Under the pieces are notes generated by a model that saw only the letters and a program-made list of their open reading frames with translations, made no database searches and was not told the origin of the DNA. Of a stretch of DNA of 64,000 bases, positions 26,788-38,248 are shown piece by piece. Positions within the stretch are counted from its first letter, which is position 1, and every line of letters begins with the position of its first letter. Both the position numbers and the translations under genes were made by a program. Origin of the DNA: Croceicoccus sp. (GTDB taxonomy: Bacteria > Pseudomonadota > Alphaproteobacteria > Sphingomonadales > Sphingomonadaceae); assembly GCA_002694745.1 (NCBI GenBank), contig NZMY01000016.1:1-64000 (forward strand). Reading direction: 5' to 3'.

Positions 26788-27288
26788 ATGAGCGACGGAA
26801 AATCCGCTCCCGGCCATAAGAATTCGGGAATGAATGTTGATGGCGCCCTCGTGCGCGAACTGGCCGAGCTGCTCGGCGAAACCGGCCTGACCGAGATCGA
26901 GGTCGAGGACGGCGACCGCAAGATCCGCGTTTCGCGCGCAGGCGGCGTGGCGCAATATGCCGCCGCCCCCGCGCCCATGATGGCCGCCCCTGCCGCCCCG
27001 GCCCCCGCCGCCGCCCCGGCCGAGGCCGGCGCATCCGCTCCTGCCGCCGCCAATGGCGATGCGGTAAAGAGCCCGATGGTCGGCACCGCCTATCTCGCCC
27101 CCGAACCGGGCGCGGCCGATTTCATCAAGGTCGGCCAGCAGGTAAAGGCCGGCGACACGCTGGTCATCGTCGAGGCGATGAAGGTGATGAACGCCATCCC
27201 CGCCCCGCGCGCAGGCACGGTCACGGCCATTCTGATCAGCAATGCGGACCCGGTCGAGTTCGACCAGCCGCTTGTCGTGATCGAGTGA
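26788..27288 (+). CDS. accB: Biotin carboxyl carrier protein of acetyl-CoA carboxylase
   Basis: A 166-residue BCCP, the mobile carrier of acetyl-CoA carboxylase. The C-terminal biotinyl domain has EAMKVMNAI with the biotinylated Lys132, and the characteristic thumb lies around residues 94-114 ([15 protein letters not shown]). An Ala/Pro-rich flexible linker (about 57-88) precedes it, and an N-terminal dimerisation helix ([20 protein letters not shown]) comes first. The ATG at 26788 was chosen because the upstream part of the frame has no family similarity; the ribosome-binding site is weak (AGTGAG). accC follows after 16 bases, the usual accBC operon that starts fatty-acid synthesis. Confidence 0.95.
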   Translation: MSDGKSAPGHKNSGMNVDGALVRELAELLGETGLTEIEVEDGDRKIRVSRAGGVAQYAAAPAPMMAAPAAPAPAAAPAEAGASAPAAANGDAVKSPMVGTAYLAPEPGAADFIKVGQQVKAGDTLVIVEAMKVMNAIPAPRAGTVTAILISNADPVEFDQPLVVIE

Positions 27289-27304
27289 CGGCGAGCCGCT
27301 GATT

Positions 27305-28654
<1,350 letters not shown>

Positions 28655-28675
28655 TCGATAAGGGTCGGCTAGTCC

Positions 28676-29107
28676 CTACCAGGCCCAGCTGACCCTGATA
28701 TGCGCGAGACGGCCAGCTTTCTTCTTTCCGCCGCCCAGCGCCGCAACTTCCAGCGCCGGACCATCCGCAACCGGCTGGATCGACCATTCGCGCTTCAGCC
28801 CGTCATCAACCCACGGCTGGCGCGGGTTCGCCGGGGCACCCAGCGCGCCTTTTTCCTCGTCAAGCTCGATTGTGCCGGAACCGGCAAGATCGGCTTCCCG
28901 GTCGAGCCGCTTTACCGAGAGATCGAAATTCACGGGAAGCAACTGGGCGGCGGCCGGTACGACGGGTGCAATCGAATCGCGCGCGCAGGCCGGGAAGGCG
29001 GCGACCGCAAGCCCCATGCAACAGCCGGACCCGATCAGGACCCGTGCCTGCCGCCGCGACAAGGCGGGCATTTTCCGTTGGGCGATCCGCTTGGCCAAGA
29101 TGTGCAT
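28676..29107 (-). CDS. Exported protein of unknown function
   Basis: About 143 residues from the ATG at 29107. After a basic stretch (LAKRIAQRKMPALSRRQAR) a hydrophobic segment VLIGSGCCMGLAVAAFPAC forms a signal peptide; the cysteine after FPA could make it a lipoprotein, but the lipobox is poor. The mature part is a beta-rich domain with VNFDLSVKRLDREADLAGSG and a C-terminal IRVSWAW. No family is recognised. The frame is open 62 codons further upstream without a supporting site. It is convergent with accC and divergent from argJ. The reverse strand here also has open frames, so I hold moderate confidence. Confidence 0.5.
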   Translation of the reverse strand: MHILAKRIAQRKMPALSRRQARVLIGSGCCMGLAVAAFPACARDSIAPVVPAAAQLLPVNFDLSVKRLDREADLAGSGTIELDEEKGALGAPANPRQPWVDDGLKREWSIQPVADGPALEVAALGGGKKKAGRLAHIRVSWAW

Positions 29108-29307
29108 GGAGTGTCTCAAAGCTCCGCAACGCGCATATTGTTTACGCCATATCGCATGCAATTGCGAAGATGGCATGACACCAACTCCGACGAAGCGAGA
29201 TGGTTGCACGCGGGATTGAGCGCAGCCTGTGGGAAACATACGCATTCGCCGGAAGGCGACGCTTCCTGATTGCGCACGCGGCCCGCTCGCCATAAGCAGC
29301 GGGGCCT

Positions 29308-30528
29308 ATGGACAGATCGCCGCTCGCCCGCCCGTTTCCCGCTCTCCCCGCCATCGCAGGGGCCGTGCCGCGCATCGCGCGCGCCGGTTACAAGAATTGG
29401 GGCCGCTGCGACCTCACCTTCGTGACATTGGATGAGGGAACCTCGGTCGCGGGCGTGTTCACGAAGAACGTGTGCTGTTCGTCCGAGGTCGAACTGGGCC
29501 GCGATCAGGTGACCTTGGGCCGCGCGCGGGCGCTGGTGGTAAACGCCGGCAATTCCAACGCTTTCACCGGCTATCGCGGGCGCGAGGCGGTGGAGACGAT
29601 CATGGCCGAAGTCGCCGCCCATCTGGACTGCGAGCCGAGCGACGTGTTCGTCTCCTCCACCGGCGTGATCGGCGTGCCGCTGCCCCAAGACAAGGCGCGC
29701 GAAGGTCTGGCACGCGTGTTCGCGGCAGAGCCCTGCGGCTGGGAGCAGGCCGCCGAGACCATCGGCACCACCGACACCTTTACCAAGGGCGCGCATGCCA
29801 GCGCGATGGTGGGCGGCAAAAGGGTGGAGTTCAGCGCGATCATCAAGGGCAGCGGCATGATCGCGCCCGACATGGCGACGATGCTGGGCTATATCTTCAC
29901 CGACGCAAATGTCTCGCCCGCCTTCCTGCAGCAATGCCTGTCCGCCGCGAACGAGGCGACGTTTTCGTGCATCACGGTCGATGGCGACACCTCGACCAGC
30001 GACACGGTGCTGGCCTTCGCCACCGGCAAGGCGGGGAACGAGGAGATCACCGGCCCCGACAGCCCCGGCGCGGACGCCTTTGCCGCGGCTCTGCACGACG
30101 TCTGCCGGCAGCTGGCACATCTGGTGGTGCGCGACGGCGAAGGCGCGCAGAAATTCATCGAGATCGCGGTGACGGGCGCCAAGTCGGACGACAGCGCGCG
30201 GCGCGTGGGCCTTGCCATCGCCAATTCGCCCCTGGTCAAGACCGCCATCGCCGGCGAGGATGCGAACTGGGGCCGCGTCGTCATGGCGGTGGGCAAGGCA
30301 GGCGAACCGGCGAACCGCGACCGCCTCTCGATCGGCTTCGGCGGGGTATGGACTGCGCGCGACGGCCAGCCGCTCGCCGATTATGACGAAGCGCCCGTGG
30401 CCGCGCATCTGAAGGGTCAGGACATTCGCATCGATGTCGATCTGGGCATTGGCGAAGGGCGCGCGACCGTCTGGACCTGCGACCTCACCCACGGATATAT
30501 CACCATCAACGCGGATTACCGGACATGA
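29308..30528 (+). CDS. argJ: Bifunctional ornithine acetyltransferase / N-acetylglutamate synthase
   Basis: A 406-residue ArgJ. It moves the acetyl group from N-acetylornithine to glutamate, which recycles acetyl in arginine biosynthesis. The precursor is self-cleaved at the Ala-Thr bond of KGSGMIAPDMATMLGY, making Thr191 the catalytic N-terminus of the beta chain. Other landmarks are VVNAGNSNAFTG, the oxyanion pair SSTGVIG and the ending DLTHGYITINADYRT. Whether it also uses acetyl-CoA cannot be read from sequence. Its TGA overlaps the ATG of the next gene by 4 bases (ATGA), so the two are translationally coupled. Confidence 0.97.
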   Translation: MDRSPLARPFPALPAIAGAVPRIARAGYKNWGRCDLTFVTLDEGTSVAGVFTKNVCCSSEVELGRDQVTLGRARALVVNAGNSNAFTGYRGREAVETIMAEVAAHLDCEPSDVFVSSTGVIGVPLPQDKAREGLARVFAAEPCGWEQAAETIGTTDTFTKGAHASAMVGGKRVEFSAIIKGSGMIAPDMATMLGYIFTDANVSPAFLQQCLSAANEATFSCITVDGDTSTSDTVLAFATGKAGNEEITGPDSPGADAFAAALHDVCRQLAHLVVRDGEGAQKFIEIAVTGAKSDDSARRVGLAIANSPLVKTAIAGEDANWGRVVMAVGKAGEPANRDRLSIGFGGVWTARDGQPLADYDEAPVAAHLKGQDIRIDVDLGIGEGRATVWTCDLTHGYITINADYRT

Positions 30529-31316
30529 ACGCTCCCATCGATGCCGTCGCCGCGCTGATGCGCGAAGTCGCGGAAAAGACCATCCTGCCGCGCTACCAGT
30601 CGCTGGCCGACAGCGAGATCGTCGAAAAGGCGCATGACGATGTCGTCACCATCGCCGACCGCGAGAGCGAGGCCATGCTGGCCGAGGGGCTGGCGAAGAT
30701 CCTGCCCGAGGCCGCCATCGTGGGCGAGGAAGCCGCCCATGCCGACGACGCGGTGATGGACCGGCGCGGCGCGGATCTGTGCTGGATCATCGATCCGCTC
30801 GACGGCACCAATAATTTCGCGCGCGGCAAGCCGCCCTTTGGCATGATCATCGCGCTGGCCGCGAACGGCGAGACGCAGGCGGGCTGGCTATGGGATCCGC
30901 TGAACGAGCGGCTGTGCCATGCCGAGATCGGCAAGGGCGCCTTCATCGATGGCACACGCATCACCGCGCGCCCGACCGGCGAGGACAAGCCCGTCGCCGC
31001 GATCAGCACCGTCTTCCTGAACGAGGAGCAGCGCCATCAGGTGCAGCGCAATGTCGCGCCGCATTTCCGGCTGGTCGACATCCCGCGCTGCGCGGCGGAG
31101 CAATATCCGCGGCTGGCGCTGGGGGTGAACGATGTGTCGGTGTTCAATCGCACGCTGGCATGGGACCATGCGGCGGGCGTGTTGTGGCTGAACGAGGCGG
31201 GCGGCAGGGCCGCGCGGCTGGACGGTTCGCCCTATCGGCCGGACCAGGACGGCACCGGCCTGCTGGCAGCGGCGAGCCCGGCCCTGTGGGACAGGCTCGC
31301 CGACTGCATTCCCTGA
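30525..31316 (+). CDS. Inositol-monophosphatase family phosphatase (HisN-like)
   Basis: A 263-residue Mg-dependent phosphatase. Metal ligands are seen in VGEEAAHADD (Glu about 67), WIIDPLDGTNNFARG and the late WDHAAGVLWLNEAGG. The family includes inositol monophosphatase, 3'(2')-bisphosphate nucleotidase and the histidinol-phosphatase HisN of alphaproteobacteria and actinobacteria. Coupling to argJ by a 4-base overlap favours an amino-acid biosynthesis role, HisN being the best guess, but the substrate is inferred. It is convergent with trxA: the stops are only about one base apart. Confidence 0.82.
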   Translation: MNAPIDAVAALMREVAEKTILPRYQSLADSEIVEKAHDDVVTIADRESEAMLAEGLAKILPEAAIVGEEAAHADDAVMDRRGADLCWIIDPLDGTNNFARGKPPFGMIIALAANGETQAGWLWDPLNERLCHAEIGKGAFIDGTRITARPTGEDKPVAAISTVFLNEEQRHQVQRNVAPHFRLVDIPRCAAEQYPRLALGVNDVSVFNRTLAWDHAAGVLWLNEAGGRAARLDGSPYRPDQDGTGLLAAASPALWDRLADCIP

Positions 31317-31637
31317 TTACAGTTCGGATTCCAGCCAGCCCTTGAGCTGGCTCTTCGGCGCGGCGCCCAGCTTCTGCGCGACCGCTTCGCCGTTCTTGAA
31401 CAGGACCATCAGCGGGATCGACTGCACGCCGATCTGGCCGGGCACGCCGGTGTTTTCCATGATGTCCATCTTGGCGATGGTCACCTTCTCGCCCAGTTCC
31501 TCGCTGATTTCCTCGAGCGCGGGGGCGATCATTTTACAGGGGCCGCACCAGTCGGCCCAGAAATCGACCAGAACGGGCTTGTCGGACTTGAGGACGTCAT
31601 CTTCGAAGCTGGCGTCGGTGACGGCGATGGTCGGCAT
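31317..31637 (-). CDS. trxA: Thioredoxin
   Basis: A 106-residue classical thioredoxin 1 with the active-site WCGPCK (Cys31, Cys34), the cis-proline loop SIPLMVLF and the usual VDFWADWCGPC strand. It reduces protein disulfides in the cytoplasm, using electrons from thioredoxin reductase. AAGGAGA stands 7 bases before the ATG. It is the last gene of the minus-strand series that begins at divL, 88 bases beyond addA, and probably also has its own promoter. It is convergent with the phosphatase gene. Confidence 0.97.
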   Translation of the reverse strand: MPTIAVTDASFEDDVLKSDKPVLVDFWADWCGPCKMIAPALEEISEELGEKVTIAKMDIMENTGVPGQIGVQSIPLMVLFKNGEAVAQKLGAAPKSQLKGWLESEL

Positions 31638-31725
31638 GGAAATCTCCTTGAAAGTCGCAGGTCTGTCTTGATCGTATAGATAGGACGGCGGCGGCCGGAC
31701 GCAAACCGCGCGGCGGCAATGGATT

Positions 31726-34700
31726 CTACCCCCCCCTTAACGCGGCCTTCTCGCGCGCCATGATGTCGGCGGGAATGGCGAAGATGCGCGGGGCATGGGT
31801 ATAGAGCAGCAGCGCCTCGACCTCGCGGCCCGGATGGATCGCCTCCAGCGCGCAGGCATAGGCGGCCATCTGGCGCAGATAGGCGGGCGGAATGTCCGCG
31901 AAATCCTCGGGCGGGCGGCGCGCGGTCTTGAAATCGACGATGCGGATCGGGTCGCCCGCCGCCGCATCGCCCAGATGCAGCCGGTCGACCGTGCCCGCCA
32001 CCACGCGCGCGCCGACCGTGGCGGAGAACGACACCTCGGCCAGCGCGTCGGGCGCGAACAGATCGGCGCATTCCGGGTCCATCAGCACGCGGATCGCGGC
32101 CTGCGCCATTTCGGCGCGGGTTTCTTCCGACAGATCCGCCGCCTGCCGTTCCAGCCAGCGCATCGCGGCGTCGATGCGGCGTTCGGGCGGCAGTTCGGGC
32201 AGGCGTTCCAGCAGCCGGTGGATCAGCACGCCGCGCCGCGCGGCGTCGACGCCGATCCCGCCCATCGGCGCATGCGGCGGCTCGGCGGCTTCGTGCGGAT
32301 CGCCCAAGGACGATGGCGCGAGCGGGCGCGGCGGCGCGGGCTCGGCGCCCGCGGGGGCCAGCGCCCAGCCGGGCAGCAGCGCGAAACCGGTCTGCCGCGC
32401 GCCCGCGGGCATGCCGGGCGTGCGTTCCGCGCCCTGCCCCAGTTGCTTCATCCCGCCCCAGATCGGATCGGCCAGCCAGTCGCCGGCTTCTCCGAACAGG
32501 GGTGAGAGCCGCGCATACCAGCTGTTCGCCGGAGGCTCGGTCTTCTTGGCCCGAAGCGCCCCTGCCAGGAACAGCGCTTCCTCCGCCCGCGTCATCGCGA
32601 CGTAAAGCAGCCGCCAGTGCTCCTCGCGCTCTTCCTTCGCGGCGATCTCTTCGGCGTCGGCGATGGGCCCCAGCTTCTCCGCCTTTTTCAGCGACGGCAG
32701 CGGCAGGGTGCGCGGCGCGAAACCCGGTGCATCGGGCAGCGGTTCGGTCAGTTCCAGCGTGCGCGGCGGCGACAGATCGGGATCGTCCGCCGCATCGGCC
32801 AGGATCACGATGGGCGCCTGCAAGCCTTTCGATCCGTGCACCGTCATCACCCGCACCAGCCCGCCCTGCTGGTCCGCCTCGCGCTTCAGCTCGCCGTCGC
32901 CAGCCTCGAACCAGCGGATGAAGCCCGTCAGGCTGGGGGTCTGGCTGGCGCTGAAGGCCATGGCGGCGATCAGCATTTCGTCGATGGGGTCGTTGACCTC
33001 GCCCCCCAGCCGCGCCGCCAGCCTGCGGCGCGCCTGCCAGGGGCCGACCAGCATCCAGTGCAGCAGCGCCTGCGGCGTGTCGTAATCGGCAAGGCGCAGC
33101 AGATCGTTGAGCATGGCCAGCGCCTCGCGCGGGCGGCTGGCGGTGCTTTCGCGCAGCCGGTTGTAGAGCCGCACGCCCTTCTCGCGCCAGCCATGTTCCA
33201 GCAGCTCTTCCTGCGTCCATCCGAAGATGGGCGAGACCAGCAGGCAGGCGAGCGACAGATCGTCCTCGGGCTGGGCGGCGAAGCGCATCGCCGCCATCAG
33301 GTCGCGTACGCCCAAAGGCGCGCCCAGCCGCAGCCGGTCCACGCCCGCGACCGGCACGCCCTTGGCATGCAGCCGCGCGACGATCAGCCCCGCCAGCTCC
33401 TTGCGCTTGCGGACCAGGACCATCACGTCGCCGGGGCCCGCCAGCCTCTCGCCGCCCTTGACCAGCGGAAAGCCCGCGTCGATCCAGTGGCGGATCTGGG
33501 TCGCGATATTCTCCGCCACGCGGCGGTCGGGGCGCGAGAGCCAGCCCTCGGTCCCCTCGTCGGCGTCCTCGTCCTCGCCGCCGGGATCGCCCACCGTGCG
33601 CCACAGCACGACCTGTCCGGGTCGCTTCTCGCCCAGATGCACGCCGGGATCGTCGGCAAGGCCCAGCTGCTCCGGCCCGATCTCGGCAATCGCGGCATCG
33701 ACGAAATCCAGCACGGGCTGTGCGGTGCGATAGCTGCGGGCAAGGCCGTATTCGCGGAACGGGCGCTGCTCTTTCGCGCCGCGCGTGAAGGACAGGTTCT
33801 CGATCGCGCCGGCCATGCGGGCCTTCACACGGTCGCGGGCGCGCTGGAAATTTTCCGGACTGGTGCCCTGAAAGCGGAAGATCGCCTGCTTGTAGTCGCC
33901 CACCACGAACAATGTGCGCATCCGGTCGCCGCGCGCGCCTTCGCCGGTGAAGAACTCCTCGGTCAGCGCGTCGATCACGTCCCATTGCGCGCTGTTCGTA
34001 TCCTGCGCCTCGTCGACAAGGATGTGGTCGAACTGGCGGTCAAGCTTGTAGCGGATCCACGCCGACATGTCGGAGCGTTTGAGCAGCCGCGCGGCCTCGG
34101 CGATCTGGTCGTCGAAATCGATCAGCCCCGCGCGCGCCTTGGCCTCGCCCCATTTCAGCGCGAAGGCGCGGCCCAGGGTGAGCGCGGGGGCGAGCCACTG
34201 GGCGAGCGCGCCCAGGTTCTTCACCTCCTCCACCTTGTCGAGGCAAGTGATCGCCCGATACGCGTATTCACCGTAGTCGGGTTCGATCTTGGACAGGTTT
34301 GCCAGATATTTCGGCTCACCCTTGTCGTTCATGAGCGCCTTGCGGAGATCGGTACTGGCAGCCAGTCGCGCTGTCCCATCGCTTGCCAGCCACGCTCCGA
34401 TCGGACCCGCCATCTTGCCTGCGGTCGCCGTGCCCCATGCCAGCAAGGCGTCATGGCATCGACGCAGCGATTGGGTGTCGAACGCTGAATCTTCGCATAA
34501 GGACGCGACCGCTGCCGGATCGTGATCGGGCTTCAGCCCCAACAGCCGATAGACACGCGGCAATAGCGGGGGCTTCCAGCTTCCGGTGCCTTCCCATGCG
34601 GCGCGCGCTTCGGCGCAGGCCATCAGGAAACGCTCGATCGCACCCTGGTCGGCGCGCAGCGACATGGTGGCCAGCGCGTCGGTCAGCGAAGTGTCGCCCT

Positions 34701-35220
34701 GCTCCTCCGCCGCGATCAGCAATTCGGCCAGCGTGTCGCGCAGCAGCAATTCGCGGTCGCGGTCCTCCATCGGGCGAGTGCCGGGGACCAGCCCCGCCTC
34801 GAGCGGAAAGGCCGACAGCAGCCACTGCGAGAAGGCGTGGATCGTCTCGATCCGAAGGCCGCCGCCGGGGCAATCGAGCACGGCGGCAAAGCGCGTGCGG
34901 GCGCGGGCGATGTCGTCGGGGCCGAACTCCGCGCCGATGGCCTGAAGGTCGCGGGCCAGCGCAATCTCGTCCGCGCGCACCCAGCTGGCGAGCACGTCGT
35001 TGACGCGGTTCGCCATTTCCGCCGCGCCCGCCTTGGTAAAGGTCAGGCACAATATCTGCGAGGGTTCGACATCAGCCTGCAGCAAGAGGCGCAGCACGCG
35101 GGCGGACAGCACCTGCGTCTTGCCGGTGCCCGCGCTGGCCGAGAGCCATACGGTGTCGGCGGGGTTCACCGCCTCGCGCTGGCTGCCGGCAAGCGGATAG
35201 ACCTTGGCGGGGCCGCTCAC
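31726..35220 (-). CDS. addA: AddA, helicase-nuclease subunit for double-strand-break repair
   Basis: A 1164-residue UvrD-family helicase with a C-terminal nuclease, the alphaproteobacterial AddA. Walker A is SASAGTGKTQVLSAR (28-41); ILVDEAQDTN is Walker B; VMTVHGSKGLQAPIVILAD is motif V/VI; the nuclease is the PD-(D/E)XK type with IRIVDFKTARRP. With AddB it unwinds and resects broken ends up to Chi-like sites and then loads RecA. The start codon is GTG and overlaps the addB stop by 4 bases (GTGA), so the two are coupled. GC content matches the neighbours. Confidence 0.95.
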   Translation of the reverse strand: MSGPAKVYPLAGSQREAVNPADTVWLSASAGTGKTQVLSARVLRLLLQADVEPSQILCLTFTKAGAAEMANRVNDVLASWVRADEIALARDLQAIGAEFGPDDIARARTRFAAVLDCPGGGLRIETIHAFSQWLLSAFPLEAGLVPGTRPMEDRDRELLLRDTLAELLIAAEEQGDTSLTDALATMSLRADQGAIERFLMACAEARAAWEGTGSWKPPLLPRVYRLLGLKPDHDPAAVASLCEDSAFDTQSLRRCHDALLAWGTATAGKMAGPIGAWLASDGTARLAASTDLRKALMNDKGEPKYLANLSKIEPDYGEYAYRAITCLDKVEEVKNLGALAQWLAPALTLGRAFALKWGEAKARAGLIDFDDQIAEAARLLKRSDMSAWIRYKLDRQFDHILVDEAQDTNSAQWDVIDALTEEFFTGEGARGDRMRTLFVVGDYKQAIFRFQGTSPENFQRARDRVKARMAGAIENLSFTRGAKEQRPFREYGLARSYRTAQPVLDFVDAAIAEIGPEQLGLADDPGVHLGEKRPGQVVLWRTVGDPGGEDEDADEGTEGWLSRPDRRVAENIATQIRHWIDAGFPLVKGGERLAGPGDVMVLVRKRKELAGLIVARLHAKGVPVAGVDRLRLGAPLGVRDLMAAMRFAAQPEDDLSLACLLVSPIFGWTQEELLEHGWREKGVRLYNRLRESTASRPREALAMLNDLLRLADYDTPQALLHWMLVGPWQARRRLAARLGGEVNDPIDEMLIAAMAFSASQTPSLTGFIRWFEAGDGELKREADQQGGLVRVMTVHGSKGLQAPIVILADAADDPDLSPPRTLELTEPLPDAPGFAPRTLPLPSLKKAEKLGPIADAEEIAAKEEREEHWRLLYVAMTRAEEALFLAGALRAKKTEPPANSWYARLSPLFGEAGDWLADPIWGGMKQLGQGAERTPGMPAGARQTGFALLPGWALAPAGAEPAPPRPLAPSSLGDPHEAAEPPHAPMGGIGVDAARRGVLIHRLLERLPELPPERRIDAAMRWLERQAADLSEETRAEMAQAAIRVLMDPECADLFAPDALAEVSFSATVGARVVAGTVDRLHLGDAAAGDPIRIVDFKTARRPPEDFADIPPAYLRQMAAYACALEAIHPGREVEALLLYTHAPRIFAIPADIMAREKAALRGG

Positions 35221-38200
35221 TGGTCGCCCCCTTCAGGCCCGCGTCCCTGCCATTCGTCCAGCCGCATCAGCTGATCGTAATCGTTATAGCCGGGCAGATC
35301 GGGATTGAGCCGCGCGGTGAACGGCTCCTCGCCCACGATCCAGCGGTCGAGCGCATCGTGGAGCAGGTGTTCGCTTGTCGTGAGGAAATCCTCGCGCGGG
35401 ATTCCGCTTTTCTTGCGGCCTTCCAGTATGGGTTCGTCGCGGTAGCCGAACTCGCCCGACTTGCGGTCGCGGGCGAGCGACCAGTATTCGAAATGCGTCG
35501 GTTCGCCGCGCAGCTCCGCAAACCCCTCATGCGCCGCGATCACCCCGGTTGTGCCCAACTGCAGCGCGAAGCCCGCCGCGACTTCGGAGGCGCGGGGCGG
35601 GTGGCCGGTCTTGTAATCGACAATCGCCAGTTCGCCATTCGGCAGCCGGTCGATGCGGTCGGCGCGGGCGCTGATCTCGACGCCCTTGACCGTGATGCGG
35701 CCCTTTTCCTCGACCGCCGCGATTGCACGCCCCTCGGCGCGCAGGGCCTGCGTTTCCGCATCCAGCCATTCGAGCGCGGCCAGCAGGCGCGGCTGCCACA
35801 GCCCGCGCATGAATGGATGGCCGGAGAGTTCGCGCAGCCGCTCCTCCGCCAGCGGGATCAGCGCGCCGGGGGCGGCATCGTGCTTTTTGTACCAGTCTTC
35901 CAGAATCTTGTGCACCGCGCTGCCGCGCCAGGCGGGCGTCGGCTCCTCGTCGATGCTTTCAAGCCGCTTCAGCCGCAAGATGTGTGAGGCATAGAACTGG
36001 TACGGGTCCGAACGCAGCCGGTCCAATGCGGTCGCGCTGATGTCGACCTTGCGCTGCGCCGCGCCGGGCATGGGCGCGGGCTGCGGGTGCGGATCGACCG
36101 GCTGCGCGAAATCGAGCTGTTCGGCCAGCGCCGGGATCTCGGTCTCCATGTGCCGGTCCAGCAATTCGCCAAGCATGGCGCGCACGCGCAGCACGAAGCG
36201 GCTGGCGATGGCGGGGCCGCTGGCATCCTTGCGCGCATAGGACAGCACCACCTCGGGCGCGCCTAGCGCGGCGGCAAGGTCGTGCGCCGACAGCCCGATG
36301 CGGAAATCGCCGCCCAGCACGCCCAGTGCGCGCATCACGGCGGGCGCGACCAGCGGATCGCGGGCGGGCGGCTGGGGCCAGCTGTTCTCGGTCAATCCGC
36401 CGCAGATGACGAGGTCGGCACGGCTCATCCGCGCCTCGATCAGGCCGTAGATCGCGATGCGCGGGTGCCCGCCATATGGGGGCCGGACCGAGATCGTGTC
36501 GATCGCATCGCGCAGCACCAGCGGCACTTCGGCAGGAGCCAGCGCAGTCGGCACCTCGCGCGCGCCTTCGCGCAATGTCTCCATCGCGGCGGACAGCGCG
36601 CGCCCGTCCGCCTCGGCCCAGATGCGGGTCGCGCACAGCGCCTCGCCCGCAGTCTCGATGGCGGAGAGCGCCTCGGCCATGTCCACGGTTTCGTGTTCGC
36701 CCAGCGCCACCAGCGGTTCGACGATGGGTTCGACCTGCGTTTCCCACCAGTCGAGCAGGGTGCTGCTGCCCCGCTCCTTCGCATGGCTCTTCAGCATCGC
36801 GCGGATCGGTTCTAGGCCGACATCGATGCGCGGGCCGCGCAGCCGCTTTTCGAACCGGCGCAGGCGGCGCAGCCATGCGGCGCGCTCGTCGCCCGTGCCG
36901 CCCGCCAGCGGATGCGACAGCGCGGAGACCAGCGGCACCGGCGCAGCGCGGGTGGCCAGAATTTCCGCCAGCAGCAGCGCCATGCGCCCCGCCGTGGTGT
37001 GCGGCATCGGGCGGCCCGCCGAATCGTCGGCCTGAATGTTCCAGCGCTTGAGATGCGCGATAACGCGTCCTGCCAACCCGCGATCGGGCGTGACCAAAGC
37101 GACGCGGCGTTCGGGCACTTCCAGCGCCTCGCGGATCAGCAGGGCGATGGACTGCGCCTCGTGCTCCGGCCTTGCGGTTTCCATCAGGCGCACGCCCGAC
37201 AGGCGGCGGCGTTCGGGCGGCAGGTCGACCCAGCTGGCGCTTTCCTTCGGCGGCAGGAACAGGCTGGAGAGCGCCCGGCTGCGCTCGGGCGGCGCGGCGG
37301 AGGCGCCCCGGCGGTGCCACGCCCGCACTTCGCCACGCGCCACGCCCATGCGGTTCAGCAGCAGCTTCAGGTGATATTGCGGATGCGTCACCGCATCGTT
37401 CGGCCCCAGCGGCGCATCGCCCGGTTCCGCGCCAATGCCTGCGCGGCCCAGCGAATCCCAAACCTCGTCTTCCAGCGAGAGGTCGAGGTCGGGCAGAACC
37501 ACCGCGCCTTTGGGCAGTCCCGCGATCGCGCGCAGCAGGCCGGCGATGGCGGGGCTGGCGCTGGTGATACCCGCGGCGACGATGGGCATTTGCGGCGGGC
37601 TTTCGCACCAACGCTGTGCCGCGTGATCGAACAGCGCGTTGCGCCGCGCAGGCACGTCGGTCTCGCCGCGCTGCTGCAATTCGGCCAGCCACATGGCCTG
37701 CACCGTCGCGAACAGGTGGAGGTTCTGCTTCCAGTGCTCCGACAGCTCGCCCACGATGTCCAGCACCCGCTCGCCCAGCAATTCCTCCGGCCCGATGCCC
37801 TCGACCAGCAGTCGGTCCATCGCGCGTCCGATCTCGCGTGCCTGCCGCAGCAGGGCAGAGGCGACGGGGATCTGCATGCCCGCGCGCTCCATCGCCTGTT
37901 TAAGCAATTGCGCCAGCCGCAGCCAGCGCCGCGTGGGGTCGGCGGCAGGCGGTATATCCGCGCCTTCTCCAATAGGATCGAGCAGCGGCCCCAAGGTCTC
38001 GTCCAGCTCGATATCGCCGATCACCGCCATGCGCGGCAGCAGCAGGCCGGTTCGGTCCTCCTCACCCATCAGCCGGGTGAACGCCTCGGTCATGGTGCGG
38101 ATCGCGCGGCGACCGGGCAGCAGCAATGTCAGCCGCGCGAGCCCATAGCCATCCTCGTGGTAACGGGGCACCAGCCCCGCCGCCAGCGCATCGGCAAAAC

Positions 38201-38246
38201 CGCGATGGGCCGCGATGGAATAGATCGAGAGCTGCTGCGAGGCCAC
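35217..38246 (-). CDS. addB: AddB, second subunit of the AddAB helicase-nuclease
   Basis: A 1009-residue protein. Like other alphaproteobacterial AddB, it lacks a clear Walker A at its N-terminus (LPGRRAIRTMTEAF where Bacillus AddB has a P-loop), so it contributes nuclease and Chi recognition rather than helicase activity. The C-terminal nuclease is visible as ELAIVDYKTGHPPRASEVAAG. No iron-sulfur cysteine cluster is obvious, unlike the Bacillus type. The start is GTG at 38246, 2 bases after the nucleotidyltransferase stop, and its stop overlaps addA by 4 bases. Thus four genes around here are almost without spacing. Confidence 0.93.
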   Translation of the reverse strand: MASQQLSIYSIAAHRGFADALAAGLVPRYHEDGYGLARLTLLLPGRRAIRTMTEAFTRLMGEEDRTGLLLPRMAVIGDIELDETLGPLLDPIGEGADIPPAADPTRRWLRLAQLLKQAMERAGMQIPVASALLRQAREIGRAMDRLLVEGIGPEELLGERVLDIVGELSEHWKQNLHLFATVQAMWLAELQQRGETDVPARRNALFDHAAQRWCESPPQMPIVAAGITSASPAIAGLLRAIAGLPKGAVVLPDLDLSLEDEVWDSLGRAGIGAEPGDAPLGPNDAVTHPQYHLKLLLNRMGVARGEVRAWHRRGASAAPPERSRALSSLFLPPKESASWVDLPPERRRLSGVRLMETARPEHEAQSIALLIREALEVPERRVALVTPDRGLAGRVIAHLKRWNIQADDSAGRPMPHTTAGRMALLLAEILATRAAPVPLVSALSHPLAGGTGDERAAWLRRLRRFEKRLRGPRIDVGLEPIRAMLKSHAKERGSSTLLDWWETQVEPIVEPLVALGEHETVDMAEALSAIETAGEALCATRIWAEADGRALSAAMETLREGAREVPTALAPAEVPLVLRDAIDTISVRPPYGGHPRIAIYGLIEARMSRADLVICGGLTENSWPQPPARDPLVAPAVMRALGVLGGDFRIGLSAHDLAAALGAPEVVLSYARKDASGPAIASRFVLRVRAMLGELLDRHMETEIPALAEQLDFAQPVDPHPQPAPMPGAAQRKVDISATALDRLRSDPYQFYASHILRLKRLESIDEEPTPAWRGSAVHKILEDWYKKHDAAPGALIPLAEERLRELSGHPFMRGLWQPRLLAALEWLDAETQALRAEGRAIAAVEEKGRITVKGVEISARADRIDRLPNGELAIVDYKTGHPPRASEVAAGFALQLGTTGVIAAHEGFAELRGEPTHFEYWSLARDRKSGEFGYRDEPILEGRKKSGIPREDFLTTSEHLLHDALDRWIVGEEPFTARLNPDLPGYNDYDQLMRLDEWQGRGPEGGDQ

Positions 38247-38248
38247 GC